From Zeugodacus cucurbitae (Eukaryota > Arthropoda > Insecta > Diptera > Tephritidae): 64,000 bases of DNA. The position numbers and the translations under genes are program-made. Below are positions 41,877 to 53,382 of the stretch, in pieces. The notes beneath the pieces are model-generated. The model was given only the letters and a program-made list of their open reading frames with translations. It made no database searches and had not been told where the DNA came from. The stretch is taken from the NCBI RefSeq assembly GCF_028554725.1, contig NC_071668.1, forward strand, positions 8,043,001 to 8,107,000. Reading direction: 5' to 3'. Within the stretch, counting starts at the first letter, position 1, and each line of letters opens with the position of its first letter.

Positions 41877-42186
41877 CTGCCTTCCCTAAATAAAAGCGTT
41901 GACGGAACGGTTTTTACTGCTCAGCGTTAACGTCGATGCGCCATCCCTAAATAAAAGCGGCAACTTTACGTCAAATATCAAAATGTTTACTTGAATTGAA
42001 ATTTTATTGTACAGAGAAACTTCGTTTTTCGCAGCCAACTTTACTTCGGAACGCTCTGTCAAAATAGAAAATTTCAACCGCTCAGCGTCGCCGTCGCGTT
42101 CTTTCGGTATGCGCCATACATTTTGTATGGGCATGAGAATTTTTTGACAGTCATTTGCCGCTGACGCTTTTATTTAGGGAAGGCAG
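41877..42186. mobile_element. PIF/Harbinger-like (Tourist-type) MITE, 310 bp
   Basis: The left end CTGCCTTCCCTAAATAAAAG(CGT) is mirrored exactly at the right end over 23 bp. A TAA trinucleotide is duplicated on both flanks (41874-41876 and 42187-42189). A 3-bp TWA duplication is typical of PIF/Harbinger. A second partial copy of the terminal string (TCCCTAAATAAAAGCGGC) lies inside at about 41944. No transposase frame. Confidence 0.78.
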
Positions 42187-42352
42187 TAAGCGAAGTTGAT
42201 CGGCAAGGAAAACCAACGTCGATTTGGATCAATCGGTTTGGTTTTCAATGATCACTTTAAGGGCGCGCTTACATGATTTAAAATATTTCCCCTAACATTG
42301 AATCTTCAACAAGTAAACATGACAGTTCCCATTTTCTGGCTAAAAGTCTGTT

Positions 42353-42686
42353 AAAAGGAGCCAAGCTCCTCCAATTTTTTTCTAGTTCAGACCCTTTTAT
42401 ACCATAAGTAGAAGTAGAGACCTGCATGGTTACTTGAAAGGAGCCAAGTTCTTCCAATATTTTTCTAGTTCAGACCCTTTTATATCATAAGTAGAAGTAG
42501 AGACCTGCATCGTTACTTGAAAGGAGCCAAGTTCCTCCAATTTTTTTCTAGTTCAGACCTATTTATACCATAAGTAGAAGTAGAGACCTGCATCGTTACT
42601 TGAAAGGAGCCAAGTTCCTCCAATTTTTTTCTAGTTCAGACCCTTTTATACCATAAGTAGAAGTAGAGACCTGCATCGTTACTAGA
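42353..42686. repeat. 83-bp tandem repeat, four copies
   Basis: GGAGCCAAG(C/T)TC(C/T)TCCAAT begins copies at 42357, 42440, 42523 and 42606, giving a constant period of 83 bp. Copies differ at only a few positions, so the array is young or homogenised. Each unit carries the short palindrome GGAGCCAAGTTCCTCC. Confidence 0.95.
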
Positions 42687-42689
42687 AAC

Positions 42690-44200
42690 CCCGGGCGGAC
42701 AGTAGCGGTATCTTGATCAGTTACTGTTTTACAGATAACACTTAGTATCGGCTGTTCTTGCTTTGCTAGTTCCAATGCCTATTAAAGACTTTTTTATATC
42801 GTCAAGACCACAGTATGTCCAACAGATACCGAGAGAGATTTCCAAATATGATAATAAGTACAGGTGATTTATGATATTGCACTTTTATTATAATTTGTCC
42901 ACTTGTTTTTTATTGTACTACTGTAGAACTATCTATTTAACCCTGACATTGTTGAGGAAATTGTCAATAAAATATCACCCACTGCTCATTTCCTATATTT
43001 GGGCAATTGGGGTTGCGCCACTCCACTTCAAACTCCTAACTTGCACTCTTAATTTAGTTAGTTTACGCTTAACTGGCAAATAGTTGTTACTTCTCGACAC
43101 TTAAAGCGATAAATTCAACCCACCAATTGACAGTTATGTTAATTTTCTTGACTGTAACCTTGTAATGGTGTAACGCTTCGTTGGTCACCTGCGACCAAAA
43201 CATGCCACAGAGTTATTCTGGCTACATTTAGTTAACTAAGTAAGTAGATTGTATGGTTTTTACTTTCGACAACACATTTTAACTGTTCGACTTCTGCAAC
43301 TACCCGAATTAATTTGTGAGGGTGTCAAATGAGTAATTAAGTTGTTGAAATTTGTTTGATTGAGTGGGGTTACATTTTAGTAAATGTTGCACACATAGTT
43401 GCATGACTTCTTAAGATCTCAATGATTAGTTGTGAAACGTTGTTAAAGCTTTGGTAAGGGACTTGCATTACCTCTTTAAAAAATTTTTCGGTTGTTGATT
43501 TTTGTACCATGTTCTAAGCCGTACATACTGGTATTAAAAGTCGATAGTTTGCGAAATTCTTCAATTTTATGCAAAATAATTTCTAACAAAAAGAGAATTT
43601 AAGTTGAATCACAACCCAAAATCAACATCGAGGACAACATGAAGTGCCTTTTCTTATAAAATAGTTGGTAAACAGGGCTCTCGTTTTTTGAAAAAAAAAA
43701 ATTAATCTTAATAAAATTAATATTAGAGAAAATATCCGGAAGAGTTGATCAGATTTATCAGGCTGTTCGGATCTGCGTAAATAATTTTGGAGAATTTAAG
43801 GTGAAATAAACGTCGTTCCTTCTCTAGTTTCGATAACTTTTCGAGAGTTCGAGAGAAAGACTTTGTGAAATGAATGATCAACTCTGGAGGCTTAACCCAT
43901 TAAAACACATTGCTCTATTTGAGAGAACGCTTCGGCTTGTCATAGGGCCGAACAAATGATGAGTACAAAAGCGTTTAAATAGTAATCTACAAAAGTGTTA
44001 TTAATTCATATAGTCAATAACATTTTGAATATAATTAATAATAATCTTTTCTCAAAGGTTAAGGGATCTTTCAACTCAGATCTCTTTCATCATAGACGCT
44101 TACTAAGGTATGTTCGTTTAGTTGTTAGAACTATTTTCCAATATATTTATAAAGCTTAAGCCACTGCAGTACTTTAGTTATTTGATAAAATATGATTTAT
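42690..44200. other. Intergenic AT-rich sequence
   Basis: I see no gene, RNA or clear repeat here. Confidence 0.4.
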
Positions 44201-44339
44201 TATATTATAAACCCAAACGATTACCCACCTCCCGCCCAACCGACGCGTGGGGCGCAATCCGCAAACGAGCGGAATTTGCCGAGTCTTGAAAGGCAAGAGT
44301 TTTTAAGCGTCGAGATCTCAAACTGCTCAGCTACAGAAA

Positions 44340-44993
44340 GAAACATTTCAACAGCTAAGATTGGAGATACCCAATTAAGAAGTCTTGGTTGAAAACCAAG
44401 ATAATCCAATTTTTGTAATAGAATAGAGTTGTTTACTCTATTGAATGCTTTACTAAAGTCTGTATACATAACATCGGTATTCTTATTGTCTCTAAAACCC
44501 ATTAACACATGGCTTACGAATTCAAGCAAGTTTGTTGCTGTAGATTTCCCTTTACAGAATCCATGCTGAGAAATTGAAATTAATGGAGAAATCGAGAATG
44601 TAATTTGGTCAGTGATAATAGCTTCAAAAAGTTTGAGTATAGCTGACATTTTTGCTATCCCCCTATAGTTCTCAACGGATGATCTAATACCGCTTTTATG
44701 CAAAGGTATTATAAAAGAGTTTTTCCACAATGACGGAAAAATACCTTGTTTAAGAGATGAGTTGAAAAGCTTGGTTAAAGGTAGATAAATATATTTTGCA
44801 CAATTTTTAATTTTTTAGTAGACTTTTTAGACCATATGAGACAGGAAGACCATTCTGAGTGTTCTATATCCTCGAAGTGAGTTTTGAATTTTTCAAGTAT
44901 TGCGTTATGTATTTGAAAGGAAGTACAGAGTTCTAAGTCATCCAAAGCTGTTATTGCATTCAAAATTACAGTAAACATAATGTATTGAGACAC
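44340..44993 (-). pseudogene. Jockey-like LINE reverse transcriptase fragment (frameshifted)
   Basis: Minus-strand frame 44221-44730 reads WKNSFIIPLHKSGIR, ENYRGIAKMSAILKLFEAII, ISQHGFCKGKSTATNLLEFV, then TDVMYTDFSKAFNRVNNSI and LLQKLDYLGF. These match RT motifs 1-A of Jockey-type elements; the catalytic Asp of motif A (YTDFSKAF) is present, while the usual following D is N. The upstream piece (44775-44993) reads on in another frame, and a frameshift near 44760-44780 separates them. Motif C (YxDD) is missing: homology ends at about 44380 and the sequence 44221-44340 is of unknown origin. Confidence 0.78.
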
Positions 44994-44999
44994 TGATTT

Positions 45000-47980
45000 A
45001 TCAAGCTGCCATTGTATTAATAATTCTAAACAAATTGCTTATTTGCAAAACACATTTCGGGGCGTGATTGTTTATTATGAATAAACAATTTTTATTGACA
45101 GAGCGTGATTTTGTGCAATAAAGTAAAGCAATCTTCAACTTATTGAAGCATACTGTCTTGGACATATATTTTCAGTATGGGATTATTATTATTAAAAATT
45201 CCAGAAATATACATATATGTATTATGCTCTGGCGCCATTTTAGAAAATAACCAATCAGAAGGCAAATAAGTTAACGATTTCTCTAGGTAGTAGATGTCAG
45301 TATGGCATTTTCCGGAAATATAATTTCTTATGTATATATAATACATATACATTAATGTCTTCAATCACTTAAATGCCTATTAGCGTGACAACGTTGATAC
45401 ACGCAGAATGTAATAAGGGGTATCAATATGCATTTCCCATGATTACGTTACAAACTCACACAATTATTTATATCGTATATATTATACATACATACATTCT
45501 CTTATGCCTGTAGATAACCTCCCCATTGTCTACACTATATTAAATGCCTAGATTATTATTACAGATATCCCACTGCGCTGCCTGTTTATCAGCTATTGAA
45601 TTTTTCCAATCTAATTCTATTGTCTTGCGGAACGAGAACGCAGCGAAAATGTCTAAACAAGCATAATCGTTATCACCTTTTTATGCAACGAGTTTAATCA
45701 ATGCTTAACGAGGTACTCAATGCAAGGAAAAGCGAGTCTTCAGCGGGGAATATATTCAGAAATAGGGGCACACCCTGTGGGAAATACCTAGTTGTAAATT
45801 TTTGTTGAAAACTCACATAAATTCGTTTAAAATTGAAGAGATCATTCAAAGGGAGCCTTAAAAAATTAACTCCAGAAAGTTTTTTCCCTTCATTGTGATT
45901 TGAACCATGATTTGATAGATATATGCTACAAATGTGGATTTCAAGCTTCGTTCCCTTGACTAGTTCACTCATGGGAGCCGTACGAGTTCTTTTCTACTCG
46001 TTGGTTCCACATTATTAACCGGAGATTTCGAACTATTGCAAGGGTATGTAAAATAGGACAATTGGAAGTTCTTAAGAAGTCATAATATTTCATTGACAGC
46101 CCATTCTGTTGAAGAATGAATGACTAAGGCCTAGTGATGATAGAATTCGGAGCGATTGCAACTAGATACCAATACATTTCTCTTCAGGGTATAATCGTAC
46201 TTATATGTAATCTATAGGCGAAAGGAACAGAAGCAATTTGAAGAATTTAGCAACAATCTAACTGAGGCGATTGCATAATACACACTTCTGCCGTATATAA
46301 TTTTGTTTTTGTTTTTGCATTGACGATGCCAATCATCAGCCGCGCTTTTCGTATAATCGTTCATAAAACGCTGTGTAATCTCTTCCGGATGCGATTAAGA
46401 CTTATAAGTGAGTGCTCCCCTCTCTAGCGCGCTCTTGTGCTGTCCATCACAGCGGTCGTGCGCTTATTAATGAAACGCGCACAACGGCAAATACGAATTG
46501 GTGGAGCCGAATGTGCGAAGGTTTTAGGGAATTTTCAGCGCATTGTCAGGCACTCGCTGCGCTGCGCAGGCACTTGCACGCTTATTGCCGCCAGTTCGAC
46601 AGATAGTATTCTCGCCAACGCATTATCCTTGTTACTCGGCGACGATGATGATGACGATGATCTCTTCAATGAACCACACATTTTTTTGCGAATGATGTAA
46701 TGATACGCATGCCATACATACTCAAGGATTCATGAAGGATTTTATGAAGCATATTGCCACAGTCACGCTACAAAAGTGTGAGGCGAATGCATTTTTGTTA
46801 CTGTTGTTGTTGCACTTGTTGTCTATTATTTGGTGGCAGGAGTACAGCATCCACTGTTGCTTGCTTCATTTGTTGCTTTCTACTTGCGTTAGCTGAGACT
46901 GCTAATGCCAACCGCCCGCCTTCGAATCTGCGTGGCTTGTTGTTGTCGAGACTGAAGAGGTTGTGATCTATCTTTGTATCGCGTTAAGTGTGTATCGCTA
47001 GTTGTCACATTTTATGTGATTATAATTTTTTAAAAAGCTAAAACGCACACAAAAGATGCAAGAAAGGTACAGAGAAGAAAAAAAATTCAAAAAGTATTTA
47101 GTTCAAGCAGTGGAGCAGCCTCCAAAGCGCTGCAATTTCCTTTCAATTCTTTTGCAATCAAGTGAAAATTGTCTCAAAGTATACAGCATGTGACAATGGC
47201 TGCTTGGCATTTGCAATCTCTTTTCACATTTTCGAAATCCCATTTATTTCTTTTTTCTTCTGTTTTTTATACACTTTTTGCGCCTTTTACTGCATTGTTC
47301 CTGGCATAGTTGATGCGTGCGACACTTAGTGGAGCGCCTTCACAACGCTCCTTTGTTTGCTTTCTTCGTCACAGCTATCTAAGCGTGTATTATGTGTGTG
47401 CTGCACTCTGCAAGTAAGTAATCCTGCTTAAGAGACACAACAACTCGCATATCCTTGTCAGATTGGCGCGCACGCTTTCCATTATCGCACGTCGAGGTCT
47501 TGGCGTTTTAATTGTGTCCTTAATTGTGGGGCGTCGCTGTGTACTTTTCATGTTATCAACGCACTTTAGTCGATCCCCATTGACTGTGCGATGTTCAATA
47601 TGAACATGTTATAAATATATGTATTATATACATACATAAATACAATAGAGATGTCTATTTGAAATCTTCAGTACCAAATTCTTGCTCGATCCCGTCGTAG
47701 GCTTCCGAAGTCTTCTTATTTCCAATTAATATCCGCCACCTTTCCAAGTTGGGTACACATTTTAAGAGTTCTTTGTGATGGATGGGCGTTCAAATGCATA
47801 GTTGTGTTGTGACCTCCGATGATCTGACAATGCAAAAGTATGTGTTCTGAAAATAATTTAGATATAGGTCTTTTAACCCGTCCCCGAGGGAGGCGTTACA
47901 CATTCAATATTTCAGTGAGAACTAAAATCAAATATGTACATATATAAGAGTCGGTTTTTTTCACGATTAAAAGGGCTTCA
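45000..47980. other. Intergenic sequence, GC-richer island at about 46300-47560
   Basis: No gene recognised. 46380-46970 carries open frames on the + strand, including an acidic GATGAT run, but no domain or splice evidence. Possibly unique regulatory DNA. Confidence 0.35.
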
Positions 47981-47982
47981 GC

Positions 47983-48362
47983 AACACCAACAATGTCAGC
48001 CTCGAAATCCAGCGCAGAATCACTCTTGCCAACAGGTGCTACTTTGGACTGAGTAGGCAATTGAAAAGTAAAGTCCTCTCTCGACGAACCAAAATCAAAC
48101 TCTACAAGTCGCTTATCATTCCCGTCCTGCTTTATGGTGCAGAAGCTTGGACGATGTCAATATCAGATGAGACGACACTAGGAGTTTTTGAGAGGAACAT
48201 TTTGCGCAAGATTTATGGACCTCAGAACATTGGCAGCGGCGAATACCGCAGACGACCTGGTTACACTTGGAATCTCCAACTGGCGCCGAACTGCGAAGGA
48301 AAGAGAGGAGTGGCGCGCTCTCATCGATTCGGCTATAACCGGCTAAACGGTTGAACGTCAAT
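47983..48362 (+). mobile_element. Non-LTR retrotransposon (LINE) 3' end, fragment 2
   Basis: One open frame reads SLEIQRRITLANRCYFGLSR, TKIKLYKSLIIPVLLYGAEA, WTMSISDETTLGVFERNILR and KIYGPQNIGSGEYRRR. This is the C-terminal part of an insect LINE reverse transcriptase (consensus YKTLIRPVLxYGxExWT...FERKILRxIYGP). It then joins directly to RPGYTWNLQLAPN, the same sequence found in fragment 1 after a 180-nt gap. Both fragments end with a similar GGCTATAACCG...CGG string. Confidence 0.82.
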
Positions 48363-48364
48363 CA

Positions 48365-51300
48365 CATACATACAAAAGGGCTTCTTGGAATAACAGACTT
48401 GTCTTGATATTGGAACTCCATATCTACAAGTCATAGGTCTTATATCTATAGATTTTTAGAAAATAATTTATCCGAGCAGTCAAATTATAGAGAGCTTGGT
48501 TGTATGGTGACCATTCTCGATGGAGACCGTGAAAAATTGGTTTAACCACCTTCAACCGTTTAGGTGAGTCACACTCAAGTACTCTTAAAACGGCTATCAG
48601 GGTGGATAACGTGACAAGAGTCCACTATCTCTTATTGAGGGAAGGAAGGAATACTTCGCGCATCTGAGAAACCACGTTGGTCGATGGATGCTACAACAAA
48701 CATCGTTGTCCCCTGTTTAACCGTTTTTCGAAAGAGCTTCTGCATCGTTTTGTGGTCAATGAAATATGGATCCTTTGCAAAACAACAGAGATCAAGGAAC
48801 TGTCGAAGCAGTGGACTTCACCAGCCGAACCAGCGCAGAAGAAGCCAAAGACTGCCCTATCGACCGGAAAGCTGATGGTAATCTTTTTCTGAGATTCACA
48901 AAGTCTAATTTACATCGAGTAGTCACGGAAAAAAGATTAAAGTGCTCTACTATGCAGAAATATTGAGCAGATTCAGCTTCGAATTGCTAAAAAGCGGTAT
49001 GGATCTACGAAATATTTGACAATTCTCTTGTTCACCGCCTGCTGCCACTTTGGTAACATTAGATTTAGCTCCGCTGCGACTTCTTTCTTCTTCTTCCAAA
49101 TTTGAAAAGGTTACTCTCTGCACTAAAACTTTTGATACCCTTTTATCTTCTTTTTTATGAATCGAGTGTACTATATATTTTACCGGTTTGTAGATATCAT
49201 AAAAGCCTACATTCCACCTATTAGAAAATCAATCCCAATGTTCTATGCAAATTTCCTTAGATCCATAGCAGTGATATGCAAATGACAATTGAATTATCAC
49301 AAACAGTCGTATATACACTAATCCAAATGCATACTAATTGACTTAAATTAATTACCTTAATTAACGCCTACACATAAGACTAATGTATGCCCAAAAAACA
49401 CAAACGGAAGACAAAATCAGGACAAAAAGCACAAACTCAAAAACCCTTTCAAAACGTCAAAAGAGAAGAAGAAGAAGATAACATGCATTGATTAGCATGG
49501 TGTGAGAATAAGAGAAGGAGGGCGGTTTCGAGGCAAAGCTAAAACATTGAAGAGCCGTACGCTTTATCAGGACGCAATCAGTAGCCAACACCCGCAGGCC
49601 GACACGCACACATTGACACCACAACGGCCACATGTGATACAAAAGAAAGCACGAAACTTACTTGCTCTCGAAGTGGAGGGAATGTAATGGTGTGAGCGAT
49701 AATGGTGACCGAAGTCAATTTGCAAATAAGGTCTTCATTTACAGAGTTGCGCTATTGATGTTTTTGTTGTTGGTTTGGGTGTTTTTTTTTTTGCATTCGA
49801 GTGCACAGATGGATACAACCACTCAGCAGTACGATTACATTCACGGCGGAAAAATCAAAAAGCTCAATGACAAATGACAAACACAGCGCCGGACAGACGA
49901 ATGAACTTACGAAGTGCGCGCGCGGGCGTTCCCGGGCACTCAAGAACATTTCAAGTGTGCCACAAAGACAACAAATACAACGAAACGAATGACAGTGATT
50001 TCGTCGCTGATTGCGTCGTCCTCTTTATTTGCTCCTTTTACACTTAAGCGGAGCGCGCGAGTCTACTGCGGCACAGCGGGTGAATGCAAAGTGGCGATTC
50101 GATCAAATGACGCTCTTCCTACCCACCGCTAACTTCTGATGTGTTAGTATTTCATTATTTTAATGCAATAATTTTGAGGACATTTATTGTATTTAGGTTG
50201 CACATCCCCCTGCACTGGTACTAACACTAACGTGAAAGCATTCATTTATCGCTCGCTTGCGCGGGCATACAAGTGCACGCGGGATCAAAGCGCTGCCGCC
50301 AAGAAGCGGACAACAAAAACACAATGACAGCGTTGAAAATCACAACACTTGAAGCATACTTCAAGGCGCTCAAAATATATACTAATTTATACAATGCTTT
50401 GTTCGGCAGACAGCGTTCGATTTGAGCAAAGAAAATGTTAGGCCAACGCCGCTAGCCCATCAGGGGGCCTTACTGCAGCGCAGCTTGCTTGGCATAATTT
50501 ATTTTATATTTTTTTATTAATAGTGGTAGCTGACGCTTAGTGGTGTCGACATACATATGCTCGCAATGAATCGATGATGCTGTCGATGAATTTGATTTGC
50601 ATAAACAATTGTTGTGCAGCACCAAAATTTACGCTCACCATTGCCTTGTACGTATGTACATGAATACAAATCAAAAAATATTTTTCTGGCTTTTTGAGTG
50701 CGCAATAAAATTTGAAAAAAGCCTACATGTTATTATAATAAAAAACTGTCAATTGGAGTGGCAGTAGTGCCCACTTGCTTTGACAAATTTTTGACATATC
50801 CGCTCGAGTATCACAGGATCAAAGAAATAATATAAAAATTTTAGTGTGCAGTACTATCAACTGGTTTCTCACAATGAATTTTTAATTGAGCACGGCCGAA
50901 AAATTCACGGTTTTGAAATATTCGTTTGAATTTTTGATATTTTGAAAATAGTTCTTTGACAATTTGTAGCATATATTTTTTGGTAAGTGTTTATTGAGTG
51001 TTATATTCAGTATAGAGCTGACAAAAATATAAAAATAAAAACAAGAAATTATGCTATTTTCATTATTTACGATTTTTTGACAATATTTAAAAAAAAAAAT
51101 TAAGTGACAGCTTTCAAATAAAATAAGTCGAAACATTCGGGCGCAAATTTGTAAGAGTTTAACATCACAAGTTTTTTGAAAGCTTTCAACAAACGAAGTC
51201 CTTTTGATATTAAACTTTGATTTTTGAAAATTAAAAAAAATTTTTGAAGAAACTGTATCAGATGGTTTTTGGTAGTTGATTAAAAAAGCGTGATGAAAAT

Positions 51301-51395
51301 ACTAGATGGAAAGCCTCAGATTCAAAAAAGATTTTGTGTGATAATTTCTCCAAGAAGCGAATACTCTAATTATTCCCAAAACACATGAAAACACT
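48365..51395. other. Intergenic sequence
   Basis: No gene recognised. 49380-50480 is less AT-rich with short open frames on both strands but no domains. 50700-51390 is AT-rich. Confidence 0.35.
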
Positions 51396-51401
51396 TCAGT
51401 A

Positions 51402-51823
51402 CGAGGCATGTTCAAAAAATAACAGGAAATTTCGTTTTTTGAAAAAAAAAATTAATGTTGTCGTCCTTAAAATATTACCCATTCGATATTATGAAGTTAT
51501 TCCAGCGCTTCTTCCAACCTCAAGACACCTCACAAACTCGATTTTTGGGGTAGCCTTTGGCTTCATCTGCAGCGATATTTCGTATGCTTTTAAAATTTCG
51601 GTCATTTAAGGTTCTCCTTATTTTTGGAATCAGGAAAAAGTCACACGGTGTCATGTTTGGTGAATATGGAGTTGGAGCATCGTTACAGTAATGATTTAGG
51701 CCAAGAATGCACGAACAAACAACGACAAATAAAACTCGCCAAGCTCCAAAATGACAATTGGACTCTTTGACAATTTTAAATTTTATAATTCCCGTTATTT
51801 TTTTAACATACCTACATACCTCA
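51402..51823 (-). mobile_element. Mariner-family relic with transposase 3' half
   Basis: Read on the minus strand it contains APTPYSPNMTPCDFFLIPKI and RRTLNDRNFKSIRNIA, the region around the third catalytic Asp of mariner transposases (PPYSPDLxPCDFFLFPK). Here that Asp is Asn (SPNM) while the CDFF Asp is kept. The ends are inverted repeats of the family (CGAGGCATGTTCAAAAAATA and its mirror), with TA flanks at 51400-51401 and 51824-51825. A short CCTACATACCT duplication sits at the right end. The N-terminal half is deleted. Confidence 0.8.
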
Positions 51824-51976
51824 TATATGAACCGAAATTGAAACAAAATTATATGCTCCACGTATTTTAAAGTCACAAAGGTGGTACACGATGAACAGCC
51901 ATTAGATAAACTAACATATTAAATATGTAGGTGCTCCTTAATTGAGAAAGATTGTTTTAGGCTATAGCCAATGAAA

Positions 51977-53382
51977 ACAAGTAAGGAAAGGCTAAGTTCG
52001 GGTGCAACCGAACATTTTATACTCTCGCAATTTATTGATGTAATTTTATAAAGATAACACAATTCGACCCATATATTCTGATTAAAGTTCAATAGAATAA
52101 CGATAATCATCATAAATAATATATGGGGACTGAGGTAATTCCTGAACCGTTTTCACCACCAAGATATATTGTATCGAAGACTATACGCCCACTTAATTTT
52201 ATATTATCTATAATTAGGTATATGGGATCTGGGGGAAGTTATGACCCGATTTTAGCCACTTTTGGTACATAGACAAAAATAAGATGATAAGAAAAAAATT
52301 CAGAGAGAATGAATTACATTAAAATATCTGAGAGATTTACCTATATTTTCGGTGAAAAATTATTGTTAGGCACCGAGTTCTTCATGTTCGATGTCAGGGG
52401 CCTTGAATAATCATGGTCCGATTTAGACAATTTTTTTCACAAGTGATGTCACAGCTCAAATACAGTATTTGTGTAAAGTTTTATTCTGATATCTTCATTG
52501 GTTCTTAATGTATATATTATAAAGTGAACTAATCCGAAGAATTCAAAATTGAGCTATGTAGGAAGTAGGCGTATTCCACCCGTGTCATCAGGGTGTCAAG
52601 AAAGTGCTATACATATACCGAATTTCATTTATATCGATAGAGTAGTTCTTGAGATATGGTTTTTGACTTCTTTTGGTTTTTTGATAAAAGATAAGTGGGC
52701 GACGCCACGCCCATTTTCCATTTTGTAAAAAAAAATCAGAATGCAGCTTCCATCTGCCATTTGTTATGTGAAATTTAGTGTTTCTGACGTTTTTCGTTAT
52801 TGAGTTAACCCACTTCTAGTAGTTTTCAACCTAACCTTTGTATGGGAGGTGGGCGTGGTTATTATCCGATTTCTTTCATTTTTGGACTGTATAAGGAAAT
52901 GGCTAAAAGAAACGACTGCAGAAAGTTTAGTTTATATAGTTTTTTTGGTTTGCGAGATATATATATATATATATATAACCTATTTGGGGGCGGGGTCACG
53001 CCCACTTTTCAAAAAAAATTACATCCAAATCTGCCCCTCCCTAATGCGATCGTATGTTCCAAATTTTCTTTATTTATGGCTTAGTTATGACACTGTATAG
53101 GTTTTCGGTTTCCGCCATTTTGTGGGCGTGGCAGTGGACCGATTTTGCCCATTTTCGAAAGCAACATCCTCAGGGTGCCAAGGAATATGTGTTCTAAGTT
53201 TCATTAAGATATCATTAAGATAGCACGGACAAACCGACAGACATCCGGATTTCAAATCTACTCGTCATACTGATCATTTATATATATATAACCCCGTATC
53301 TAACTCTTTTATTTCTGGGTGACACAAACAACCGTTATGTGAACAAAACTATTATACTCTATGCAACATGTTGCGAGTACAA
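51977..53382 (+). repeat. High-copy interspersed noncoding repeat, copy A
   Basis: It starts AACAAGTAAGGAAAGGCTAA, followed by a GTTCGGGTGCAACCGAAC hairpin and TATACTCTCGCAA, and ends near a GCAACATGTTGC hairpin. An inverted, diverged copy lies at 56721-57932. CACGCCC/GGGCGTGG boxes recur at about 52709, 52851, 52983 and 53124. (AT)n expands at 52956-52977. No frame longer than noise. The hairpin ends suggest a Helitron-type or foldback origin, unproven. I recall near-identical sequences in many tephritid transcripts. Confidence 0.75.
52956..52977. repeat. (AT)n microsatellite
   Basis: About eleven AT units inside copy A of the high-copy repeat; the inverted copy B lacks the expansion at the matching place (TACATATCTC near 57178). 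Confidence 0.9.

Noticed and set aside
49501..49508. TGTGAGAA matching the Su(H) consensus YGTGRGAA (others near 21539, 50868, 55950)
   Set aside because: Four scattered single hits in 64 kb are expected by chance; no clusters with bHLH sites seen.
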